This document shows, one piece after another, positions 12,000 through 20,280 of a DNA stretch of 64,000 nt. The translations under genes and the position numbers were made by a program. This DNA comes from Sphingomonas echinoides (GTDB lineage Bacteria; Pseudomonadota; Alphaproteobacteria; Sphingomonadales; Sphingomonadaceae). A model generated the notes under the pieces. The model had not been told where the DNA came from. It did no database searches and saw only the letters and a program-made list of their open reading frames with translations. Each line of letters opens with the position of its first letter. Position 1 is the stretch's first letter. Location of the stretch: assembly GCF_029623395.1 (NCBI RefSeq), contig NZ_JAPYKK010000002.1, positions 62,001-126,000 on the forward strand, read 5' to 3'.

Positions 12000-13265
12000 T
12001 CACGCCGCCACCGCCCGAAGTGGCGCCCCGGGTTTTCCGGCACAGGCGGGCTTCAACGATCCAGCAAAGCCTACCCAAAGTGCGATCGATACGAGCGAGA
12101 ATGCACCCAACACGATGAAGGTCACGTGGTACCCGAGACCTTCCGCAATCCAGCCGCCCACTGCAGGACTGAGCGAGGCGCCGACGCCCTGCACTGTCAT
12201 CACCGCACCCTGCCCGACATTGACCCGACCAGTCCCTGCAAGGATCCGCGCGACCAGACCAGGGACCGCGACGCTTTGCAGCCCAGCCGCGATACCGTCG
12301 AGGATCTGGACCGGAAAGACGCCCCATGAGGTAATGAAATACGAGGCGATCAGTCCGCGCACTGGCAAAATCAGAAAGGTGACGAGGATGACGAGCCAGT
12401 AGCCTTTTGCTTCCGCCGAACGCATCGCGACGATTGCTGCGACGATCATAACCGCCTGCGCAACGACGATCATCTCGGCCGCAAAGATTGCCGGGTTGAC
12501 GTCCTTGGACGCGACCGCGAGCGTGTAGAGCGGCAACAACCCGCCATTGCCAAGATGGAAGAAGGCAAGGCTCGCGGCGAGGATCAACAACGGCTTGTTG
12601 TGCAGGAGCATCTTGAACCCATCCGCCTTGCCCGCGTCATCGTCCTTGCCATCGTCTTTCTCGAGACCGCGTGCGGCTTGGTGATCAATCTCCGCTTCGG
12701 GGATCATCAGCACCGACACGATCGCGAGCACGCCGAACAGCGCAGCCAGCACGAACACCGCGCCGAACCCAAACTTCCAGCCAAGATACCCCGACAGCGC
12801 CGCGCCGACCATGTTGCCGGCATGGTTCCATGCCTGGTTACGCCCGTTCTGCCGGTTAAACCCGTTTTGCCGAACGATACCAAGCGTGATTCCCGCAACC
12901 GCCGGGCCAATCGCCGCGCCGGCGATTGCAGTCGCGATCTGAGACGTGGCGACCACCCAGATGCTTTGTGAGAACCAGATCAGCGTCGACGCAAGCACCG
13001 TGAAAATGCCCGAAACAATCACGGCGATGCGCTTTTTCTTGGTCGCATCGATGAGTGCGCCTGCTGGGGCAGTCATCAGCATGCCCGCTACACCGCCGAT
13101 GGTCATCACCGTGCCGATTGCGCCGGTCGCCCAGCCCTTACCCTGCAGGAACACACCGAGGAACGGGCCGATCCCCGCCTGCATATCCGCCATGCTGAAG
13201 TTGAGCGCCTCAAGCGCGCCGCGGGCGCGTGTACTGCCCTTGAGCGCCACCTGGTCGTCACTCAC
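12000..13265 (-). CDS. Major facilitator superfamily transporter
   Basis: A 421-residue inner-membrane transporter with about twelve hydrophobic segments. The GALIDATKKKR loop near residue 70 matches the MFS loop 2-3 motif. A charged central loop (residues ~205-230, rich in Asp/Lys) separates the two six-helix halves. It starts at the GTG at 13265, whose GTGA overlaps the stop of the upstream metallophosphoesterase gene, indicating translational coupling. The 20 codons available further upstream lie inside that gene and are rejected. It converges on the alpha/beta hydrolase gene across a strong hairpin. The cargo is unknown. Coupling to a phosphoesterase could hint at phosphorylated substrates, but that is inference only. 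Confidence 0.9.
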   Translation of the reverse strand: MSDDQVALKGSTRARGALEALNFSMADMQAGIGPFLGVFLQGKGWATGAIGTVMTIGGVAGMLMTAPAGALIDATKKKRIAVIVSGIFTVLASTLIWFSQSIWVVATSQIATAIAGAAIGPAVAGITLGIVRQNGFNRQNGRNQAWNHAGNMVGAALSGYLGWKFGFGAVFVLAALFGVLAIVSVLMIPEAEIDHQAARGLEKDDGKDDDAGKADGFKMLLHNKPLLILAASLAFFHLGNGGLLPLYTLAVASKDVNPAIFAAEMIVVAQAVMIVAAIVAMRSAEAKGYWLVILVTFLILPVRGLIASYFITSWGVFPVQILDGIAAGLQSVAVPGLVARILAGTGRVNVGQGAVMTVQGVGASLSPAVGGWIAEGLGYHVTFIVLGAFSLVSIALWVGFAGSLKPACAGKPGAPLRAVAA

Positions 13266-14374
13266 CAATCGGCTCCGTTCTTGTTCGGCCCGCGCTGCGC
13301 CCCGTCGATCCCGCGTTCCAGCCATGCACCGATCGCGTGGACGTCGCGCCCGAGCCCAACGGGCGCCGTGCGCTTCGGCGTCGATCCTTCGCTGCGGACC
13401 AACACGTCGATCACATCCTCACTGCCGCCCGACCGCACTACCAACCGATGAAGGCCGTCCGGGACATCGGTGATGGTAGCGCTCCACAGAGCAGGCTCGC
13501 CCGCAACTCGCGCCATCGCGATCTCATCCCCGTCGTTGAGATAAGCGGAAGCGCTTTCCGTCGCGCCGAAGACTTTCGCCCGCACGACAAAGCCGCCTTG
13601 AGGAACATGAAGCGTGTTGGCTGGGTCGGTGATCAGGCGACGATCGGCGGGCGAGGTGATCTGGACCAGAGGCCAGGCTGCGTCGAACGGTTGAAAGCAC
13701 CAACTTGGTACGCCATCGTCGAGCGTAACAACCGAGAATCCGGGTGCGCCCTCTTCGGTCTGCCCGGTCGATCGCGTCGCACCATAGATGACGCGACCGT
13801 CGTTGAGCAGTTCGTTGTAATGCGTGTGACCGGTATCGACGAACGCGACATGATGTGTTGCGAACAGGGCGGCAATACCATCGGGATCGTCGCGCAGATC
13901 ACCCGGATATGCGTGCATGAATACAACCGCACGCTCGCCAGCGACATCCGCCGCGCTTAACGTGCGCTCGATCCAGCGCCGCTGGGCGGGATCGATCCGG
14001 AAATCGGGGCCGCCGTGTCCCGCCGACACGATATCCAGAAACAGGCAGCGATAGTCGCCGATCCGCTCCGAATACGGCGCATCCTTCGTTGTGATCGCGC
14101 GCATCGCGACAAGGTCGCCGGGTTCGAAATCATGATCGCCGGCCAGAACGTGCCATGGTCGATCGAGCACCTTCATCGCCGTGCGGATGCCTTCATATTG
14201 CGCCACGGTGCCATGGTTCGCATTGTCGCCAGGGAGAAACGCGAAATCCACTGCGCCGCCGATCTGCGTTTGCGCAATGCGTGCCAGCGTTTCGAACCGG
14301 CTCAACCCTTCGAAGCCATCCGCCTCATCCACGTGCAGGTCGCCAAAGTGAATCCAACTCAGGCAGCCTGCCAT
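13262..14374 (-). CDS. Calcineurin-like metallophosphoesterase
   Basis: A 370-residue dinuclear metal phosphoesterase. Motifs in order: FGDLHVDE near residue 8 (D-x-H), LPGDNANHG near residue 50 (GDxxxxG), GDHDFE near residue 80 (GNHD variant with Asp for Asn), MHAYPGD near residue 155, and DTGHTHYNE near residue 180 (GHxH). A C-terminal beta-sandwich-like region (residues ~245-345) follows. The ATG at 14374 has GGAGGGACG just upstream. The frame is open for 115 codons further, but that sequence is not protein-like. Its stop overlaps the GTG of the MFS gene, so the two form a coupled pair. The substrate is unknown. Confidence 0.9.
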   Translation of the reverse strand: MAGCLSWIHFGDLHVDEADGFEGLSRFETLARIAQTQIGGAVDFAFLPGDNANHGTVAQYEGIRTAMKVLDRPWHVLAGDHDFEPGDLVAMRAITTKDAPYSERIGDYRCLFLDIVSAGHGGPDFRIDPAQRRWIERTLSAADVAGERAVVFMHAYPGDLRDDPDGIAALFATHHVAFVDTGHTHYNELLNDGRVIYGATRSTGQTEEGAPGFSVVTLDDGVPSWCFQPFDAAWPLVQITSPADRRLITDPANTLHVPQGGFVVRAKVFGATESASAYLNDGDEIAMARVAGEPALWSATITDVPDGLHRLVVRSGGSEDVIDVLVRSEGSTPKRTAPVGLGRDVHAIGAWLERGIDGAQRGPNKNGADW

Positions 14375-14849
14375 TCCAACGTCCCTCCACCACCGTAATC
14401 TTCGCGGAAAGCGACCCGTTCGACCGATGGTTCCATGACATTTTCGACACTTAAGGACGCCGAATCCTGGGCAGTCCGTTAGGTCAGCCGCTGGCGGACG
14501 AACTGGAACGTTATCGACGCCTCCGCCGGAACGGACGCAGTGATCGAACAACTGTCGAGACGCACGTTGCAAGCGTTTCAGCTGAAAGACACCACCGCGC
14601 AGAGAAGAAGGCTCTGCGATCGCAGACGTGGATCTCCTCGACCTAGACGGTGCCGCGATGGTCGCCGCCAACCCGCAAAGCGCCTTCGTATCGAAGTGAC
14701 TTCGCACCAGCGACGCCATCCACTAGGAAACGGCAAACACGATCTCACCGAGACTCGAGACACGAGACAACATCGGTGATCACGACCGTGTCGAAAAAAC
14801 CGCAGTCGCGGGTTCTCTGCCTACGCCTGACGGTCGAGAAGTTCGCACC
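14375..14849. other. Gap with no recognised gene
   Basis: About 475 bases between the metallophosphoesterase start and the first immunity gene's stop. Short open stretches occur in several frames, but composition shifts between frames and no domain is recognisable. It may hold the decayed end of an earlier toxin module. No repeat or RNA gene is seen. Confidence 0.4.
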
Positions 14850-15269
14850 CTACAGATTATAATCCAGCCCCTCGATTTCGGGTGGCCAGGGCGGATAGAC
14901 AATCGGCTTCTCCCCGAAACGCCGTTGAACCGCACGCGCGCGACGCTCGACGACATCCTCGTTGGGATCAATCTCGTCGGTGTAGATATAGACGACCTCA
15001 AACCTGCCGTCGTGACACAGATACTCCAGCTCCATCCATCGCTCTTCGCCCTCCTGCGCCTCCCACAGTTCAAGCAACGCATCAGGCAATCGCCTGTTTA
15101 CCGCCCAACGATAGAGGACCTGATTGCCCAGTTCCTTGAAGATCGATTCTCCGACCATGTTGTCGTCGAGCTGGGCATAGAGGAGCGTGGGTTCGACTGG
15201 ATAATCGCGATCCGCCGCCAGCAATTGCCCAATCTCGTTGAGCAGGGCGTTGATTTCGTCATTTCCCAC
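14850..15269 (-). CDS. Putative immunity protein (YezG/DUF600-like)
   Basis: A 139-residue acidic cytoplasmic protein directly downstream of a broken nuclease-toxin gene. The N-terminal helix (INALLNEIGQLLAADR), the central strands and the C-terminal WMELEYLCHDGRFEVVYIYT with a RFGEKPIVYPP tail resemble the YezG/DUF600 immunity family that protects against secreted nucleases. It starts at the GTG at 15269, with GGAGAGAAAC as ribosome site. The upstream in-frame codons overlap the toxin end. The natural partner would be the nuclease remnant at 15311-16319. The family call is by remembered motif only. The role as an immunity protein is inferred mainly from gene order. Confidence 0.65.
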   Translation of the reverse strand: MGNDEINALLNEIGQLLAADRDYPVEPTLLYAQLDDNMVGESIFKELGNQVLYRWAVNRRLPDALLELWEAQEGEERWMELEYLCHDGRFEVVYIYTDEIDPNEDVVERRARAVQRRFGEKPIVYPPWPPEIEGLDYNL

Positions 15270-15310
15270 GGTTTCTCTCCGATCGTTCGTTGCGAAACTT
15301 CGCGCTCTTT

Positions 15311-16319
15311 CTATTGCCGTCGACCGTCCACCATACATCGATCACCGATGCGCACCGATCCGCCATCGAACTGCGGGACGATTCTGACCGTCACGGCACG
15401 TCCGGTGCGCTTGTCTCTCGCCCATTCATCCTCGAGCACGCGATAACCGCCGCGATTGAAATTGGCATTCCGCGCGAAGTGATTGAACGCCTCGGTTGGC
15501 CAATTGAATTGCGCAGCGTTGTAGCGACCGCCATCATCCGAAGGCTGCCACTCTACGTCGCCTGCCTGCGCCTGTGCCGTGCGCGACCGCATCTTCTTGC
15601 CGGCCAGTACAAGTGCACCGGAAACGTCGCGTTCGCCCCTTGTCGTCGATCTGATATTCGTAACCGTTGCGAACTTCGCGATGCAGCTGTGGCACAATAC
15701 TAAAAATTCCGGGCCGTTCTTCAAGCTTTGTCCGCGAATCTGCTGTTTGCTGCTTTCTCTTTGCTGTGGCTCTGTCTGAAACTTGCCGCTGCTGTACTGG
15801 ATCATCAATCCAGAGCTCGCTCGATGAAGCCCCGCCACCCCCGAAGCGACCGCCGCCACCAGCGGTAAATCCCCCACCAGCCCAACCAATCTCGGCGTTG
15901 GGGCTTGGCTTGGCGGCTCTCGGCGATGCCGCCACTGGGCGCGAATTTATGTCTTGGGGATTGGGCGACGGAGCTGCGCGTGGCTGATGGAAATTCTACG
16001 CAGATCGAGAGTGCGGCGCCGCTGCGGATCGTGGCCGAGGACTCCCGCCGCTGCCGGACCTCCCGCTACCGGAGGATCCATTCCCCCCGGTGCGCCCGTA
16101 AGCGCGCCCCGAACGCGAGAACGTAAACCGTCCATTAGCCAGATCATGCGAAGGATTGAATTTCACTTCGAAGTCGTCGGCAGTGGTAACGGTCGGCCAT
16201 CTACCGGTCCGCAACCAAACCGAAGAAGCCCGTCGCCGCTCGGTATCGGCTAGCTCGGTATCGGCTATCTGAATCGTGCCGCCCCCGCTACCTCTGGGGC
16301 AAGAACATCTGAACAACAT
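15311..16319 (-). pseudogene. Polymorphic toxin with DNA/RNA non-specific endonuclease domain, disrupted
   Basis: The C-terminus carries an Endonuclea_NS_2-like nuclease: NGYEYQIDDKGRTRR, then SGALVLAGK, DDGGRYNAAQFN, TEAFNHFARNANFN, YRVLEDEWARD and VRIVPQF. The N-terminus has the RTGRWPT...EVKFNPSHDLANGRFTF element also seen in the neighbouring toxin, followed by a Gly/Ser-rich linker. Two lesions break it: an in-frame TAG codon at 15996-15998 and a frameshift at about 15632, where RTRR and VSGALV lie in different frames, consistent with a 2-base loss or 1-base gain. The likely start is an ATG near 16319 or a later alternative codon and is uncertain. The immunity gene follows at 14850-15269. 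Confidence 0.75.
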
Positions 16320-16544
16320 TTTCCGGAAAATCGAGAAAACGGCATACCAGCAGGCCGTCGCAATCGACAAGGCCGCTCCAATAGGTGGCGTAGTTTAAAG
16401 ACCGGCACCCCGTATAGGACAAAGACGGACACTTGGATAATTGGAAAATTTCTATATTACCCCAGACGATCGAAGAGCACCGCTGTTGACAGGATAGAAC
16501 AGCGCGATTGATCGCAACTCCAGCTTTACGCTTCGTTTCGATAT

Positions 16545-16856
16545 CTACGGCCTCGCATCCCGTATGGCCTCCAGCTCGGCCAGCCTCACAGGGTCATCCG
16601 AAGCAAGTGCTTCTTCAAGATAGAAGCCGTACGGCAAGTCACGTACCAATTCCTGCGCCTCACCGGTGTATTCCACGGCAATTATCGGAAACGCGTCGAC
16701 GAGTTCCCTCAGGAAAGGTTTGTCCATCGCTTCAAGCTGACTGCCAAGAAACTCCATCACCTCGCAAGCCTCGTCGGGATCAACGACGTCGTCGTCCGAC
16801 AACTCACAAAAGATGACAAAGTTAGCAATGATTCGCGCGACCTGAGCAGCTATCAT
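16545..16856 (-). CDS. Putative immunity protein of the second toxin module
   Basis: A small acidic 103-residue protein, predicted mainly helical (IIANFVIFCELSDDDVVDP, EACEVMEFLGSQLEAMDK). Its ATG overlaps the toxin stop by four bases (ATGA), the tight coupling expected for a toxin-immunity pair. I do not recognise the family. It is intact although the toxin reading frame is broken. Function is inferred from position, size and acidity. Confidence 0.65.
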   Translation of the reverse strand: MIAAQVARIIANFVIFCELSDDDVVDPDEACEVMEFLGSQLEAMDKPFLRELVDAFPIIAVEYTGEAQELVRDLPYGFYLEEALASDDPVRLAELEAIRDARP

Positions 16857-17949
16857 GGTTTCATTACCTTGACACCAATGTTCGTGACGTTCGTTTTCTT
16901 TAAAAGTTTGAAAGCTTTAACTCTTTGGATGGGTGTAGGCACTTCCCACAGTCCAACTATATCGTGTTGTGCCAGAACATCCGCTTGGCGCAGCACCTGT
17001 GCTCGGGCATGTGGCATATCCCTTATCGCCCACTTTCGATCGACGACGTAATGCTCAAATACACCATCGAACTTGACTAGTCTTACCGAGCCATCCGCCA
17101 TCGTTCGAGCCGATGCGGGCGCCAAGCCCGCCTGCGCACCAGTTGCTGCATCATTGTATGCCTTCCAGGCCTTTGTACTATTTAAATTTTCTTTCACCCA
17201 ATGAATTACCGGCGGTTTATAGAGAGTCTCCGACGCAATCGCACTCGCTGCGCGTAATGCTGAGACTTTGGATATCACTGCCCCGGGCACTGCTGCCACC
17301 ACGACATTGCCAGCGACTAGCCCCGTTGCTCTCCCCCAATCGTGCGCGGAGGCGTTCGCAGCGGCATCCGCTGCACGCGAGATGTGGATGCGCATCGGCG
17401 TAGCGTCGGCGACGAGCACTGCATCGATTGTACGCGCCACGCCAATCCCGATATTCTGGACTGTGGTGATGGGATTGGTCGTGAGTACGCAATACGCTCC
17501 GGTGACAGTGCCCGAGGCGACGTCGTGAAGGCCTCGCCGACTCCTCCGACGAATTCCGCAATCAGGCTTGGCGAATCGACCGGTCGCGAGGAATTGACTA
17601 CCGACCGATTAGGAGGAGTTGAGTGAGCTCCCGGGCTTTTGCCAACGCGTATCGGCTTTTCGGAAGATACCGTTTCCCTGCGCGGTATCGTCGCCATTCG
17701 CAACCCTGCCCCACGCTGTCCGCGATGACCGACTCTTGGTGAACGATTACTGGGGTCCGGCTCTGGTTTCTGCCCGGCACCGCCATGGTAATGGCCTGAT
17801 CCGGCAAAAGTGAACTGACCGTCGGCAGGATCATGCCAATGATTGAATTTGAACTCGACAACGTCCGGACTTGAAATGCGTGGAAGTCTGCCTGTTCGCA
17901 GCCATCGAGAAAACGCTGTCTGTCGCTCGTCATTTGCAGACTGTGCCAT
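16853..17949 (-). pseudogene. Polymorphic toxin with restriction-endonuclease-fold C-terminus, frameshifted
   Basis: The N-terminal part (from the ATG at 17949 behind a GGGGGCAAGGCGG site) has the RTGRLPR...VEFKFNHWHDPADGQFTF element shared with the adjacent toxin. A pre-toxin segment (VGGVGE, then GLHDVASGTVTGAYCVL) lies in the middle. The C-terminus has VRLVKFDGV...YVVDRKWAI and LRQADVLAQH...GLWEVPTPIQ, consistent with a PD-(D/E)XK toxin nuclease with its acidic and DRK residues. The middle and end lie in different frames. The switch is at about 17530, where adding one G to the run would restore GEGLHDVAS. The stop overlaps the immunity gene. The lesion is either real inactivation or a single-base sequencing error. 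Confidence 0.75.
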
Positions 17950-18512
17950 GCCGCCTTGCCCCCATCGATACGACGAGAACATTTGAGCAACATTTTCCAA
18001 CAAGTCAAGACAACGCGCTGGCCGCCCAATCGGAAGCCAACCATCGTCCTGTACTATGCCTAGTCATCTAAAGACTGGTGCGCCATGCAGTCTGGAGCGA
18101 ACCGGTCTCTCGGTACCAAACGCCTGATAAGGGTCGTTTTACAGGGGTTTTGCTTGTTAAACAGGTGGCCCTGACGGCGAAGGCGAGCACAACTCCTTGG
18201 TAATCAAGCAGAATATGTCGAAAAGCCTTAGAAACAGAACAGGTACCGATCAGGCATCACACGATTATCAACTGGATCGTTTCAAGCCGGATCCGCCCAG
18301 CGAGGTCCTTGACTGCTTCAATGGGGAAGCCCAAGTAACTCTGGTGACCCGTTAAGGCCAAGGATCCAGCTCACGGAGAGCTCCCAACATGCCGAGGCGG
18401 TTGTGCATTTCACCAGGACGGTGGTGCAAGCCGAGGGCCACTTCAGAAAAATCCTGCGCTGTTGATGTAGTTATCGCTGCATGCATCGCGCGTCGTCTGG
18501 AGTGCCATTAGC
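17950..18512. other. Gap between toxin module and phage-like genes
   Basis: About 560 bases with no convincing gene. The first ~70 bases (to ~18020) are similar on the minus strand to the segment just upstream of the other toxin (shared GAAAATGTTG...CAATGTTCT-like stretch near 17990 and 16310), suggesting both modules were copied with part of their 5' flank. The rest shows no feature I can name. Confidence 0.45.
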
Positions 18513-19910
18513 ATGTCTGAAGATCCGCTTGAGCCCGCAAGCTTGCAGCGCCCGACCAATATGGCGGGCATAATTTTGCGTGTGGATTACGTCACTCCCA
18601 CGCTCTTAAAACCGGTAGAACGACAGCTTCGCCGGCGCAGCCGCCAGCACATTCAGCGCGTCGCACGAAGCATGTCGGAGTTCGGCTGCCTTGTCCCAAT
18701 TATCGTGGATGCCGAACTCCAGATTGTAGCCGGTCAGACCCGATTGGACGCGGCAAAGGCGCTTGGGCTAACCAGCGTGCCGGTTATTCGCGTCGAACAC
18801 TTAACCGATGCTCAGCTACGTCTGTTCGCAATCGCGGACAATAAGCTGCCTGAAGGGGTGGAATGGGATAAAGACGCCCTCCGCTTCGAACTTGAAGAGA
18901 TCGAACTCGTCGCCCCGGAGCTGGATCTCAGCTCAAGCGGCTTCGCCATTGCTGAAATTGACACGATGTACGGGCGGCATCGGGCGACTGAGCTTAGCGA
19001 CGACGACAAGCCGGTAGCACTTGGCATTGGCGAGCCGGTCAGCCGCCTCGGCGACCGTTGGCAGTTGGGCCGGCACATACTCGGGTGCGGCGACGCCCGA
19101 GATCAAGCGCTTCTAAGTATCTTATTAGGCGGAAGAAAGGTGCGAGCGCTTGTTACCGACCCGCCTTGGAACCTGAAGATCGAAGGGGTGGTGTCAGGCA
19201 ACGGTAAGAAGAAGCACACAGACTTTATCATGGCTGCCGGCGAGATGACAAAGCCAGCTTTCAGTGCATTTCTGGCAGAGTTTTTAGAGACCGCGAAGTT
19301 GCACCTCGTCGATGGAGCACTGCTCTACGTTTACATGGACTGGCGCAATTATGACGCGTTGGTCGCAGCCGCGGCGACGGCCAACTTCGAGCAGAAGAAC
19401 ATGCTGGTGTGGTGCAAGGACAACGCTGGCATGGGGTCGATGTACCGATCGCAACACGAGCTGATCGGCTTCTTCAAGCATGGCTCAGCGCCTCACACTA
19501 ACAACATCGGCCTCGGTCGATATGGCCGCAATCGAGCCAATGTGCTCTTCTACCCAGGCATTAACAGTTTCGGGAAGGGCAGAGACGCGGCACTGGCAAC
19601 GCATCCGACGTGCAAGCCGGTCGGCATGTTGGCAGACATCCTGCTCGATTGTAGCGATCCCGGTGAGGTGGTGCTGGACCCGTTTGGCGGCTCGGGCTCT
19701 ACCCTGATTGCGGCAGAGAGAGTGGATCGCGTCTCCTGCCTTATCGAGCTCGACCCGAAGTACGTCGACGCGATAGCTTGCCGGTTCGAGAATGTCACCG
19801 GTACGGAAGCGATTCACGTCGAGACCGGCCTGACGTTCGCGCAGGTAGAAGCCGAAAGAAATATCACGCGCGACCCGGCTGCGACGCAGGGGGAGGCGAA
19901 CCATGGCTGA
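18513..19910 (+). CDS. ParB-domain DNA methyltransferase (phage type)
   Basis: A 465-residue two-domain protein. Residues ~22-120 form a ParB/sulfiredoxin-like nuclease-type domain (IVAGQTRLDAAKALGL near 71-86). Residues ~185-440 form an adenine/cytosine-N4 methyltransferase with catalytic DPPW at 216-219 and the AdoMet-binding DPFGGSGST near residue 389. That order (catalytic motif before the binding motif) indicates the beta group. Such ParB-MTase fusions are common in prophages, where they methylate phage or host DNA. It overlaps the next gene by eight bases, and together with the DUF5681 and terminase genes forms a compact three-gene unit. The target sequence is unknown. Confidence 0.93.
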   Translation: MSEDPLEPASLQRPTNMAGIILRVDYVTPTLLKPVERQLRRRSRQHIQRVARSMSEFGCLVPIIVDAELQIVAGQTRLDAAKALGLTSVPVIRVEHLTDAQLRLFAIADNKLPEGVEWDKDALRFELEEIELVAPELDLSSSGFAIAEIDTMYGRHRATELSDDDKPVALGIGEPVSRLGDRWQLGRHILGCGDARDQALLSILLGGRKVRALVTDPPWNLKIEGVVSGNGKKKHTDFIMAAGEMTKPAFSAFLAEFLETAKLHLVDGALLYVYMDWRNYDALVAAAATANFEQKNMLVWCKDNAGMGSMYRSQHELIGFFKHGSAPHTNNIGLGRYGRNRANVLFYPGINSFGKGRDAALATHPTCKPVGMLADILLDCSDPGEVVLDPFGGSGSTLIAAERVDRVSCLIELDPKYVDAIACRFENVTGTEAIHVETGLTFAQVEAERNITRDPAATQGEANHG

Positions 19911-20280
19911 TTCCGATCGTCGCCCGGATGGTACTATGCTGCCTGGTCATACGGCAAACCGCCGTGGGCGCCCCCCCAAGTCGCGCAATATGCTGACTAT
20001 CTTCAACGAACTTCGCGATGAGAAGATAACGTTGAAAGTCGACGGCAAGCCAGTGAAGATGACCCGATTGGAGGCGTGGACCACCAATCTCTGGAATAAA
20101 GCGATTGGTTGCGATCCAAAGGCGTCGGCGATTGTCATGGCGATCTTGCGTGCAAGCGGACAGCTCGACCCGACGCCAGGTGACGAGACGCTCGATCCGG
20201 ACAGTGCGGCTGCGCTGCAGGCCCTAATCGATCGCATCTCCGGCAACGGCACCCCTATGGAAGGGGGCCTAAATGAATGA
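19903..20280 (+). CDS. DUF5681 domain protein, possible small-terminase role
   Basis: A 125-residue basic-N-terminal protein opening PGHTANRRGRPPKSRN, an AT-hook-like GRPPK segment typical of DUF5681 proteins, followed by a helical region (residues ~30-85). Genes of this type commonly sit immediately upstream of large terminase genes and may help recognise DNA for packaging, although that role is not established. It overlaps both neighbours by eight bases (start inside the methyltransferase end, stop inside the terminase start), so the three genes are translationally coupled. Confidence 0.82.
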   Translation: MADSDRRPDGTMLPGHTANRRGRPPKSRNMLTIFNELRDEKITLKVDGKPVKMTRLEAWTTNLWNKAIGCDPKASAIVMAILRASGQLDPTPGDETLDPDSAAALQALIDRISGNGTPMEGGLNE

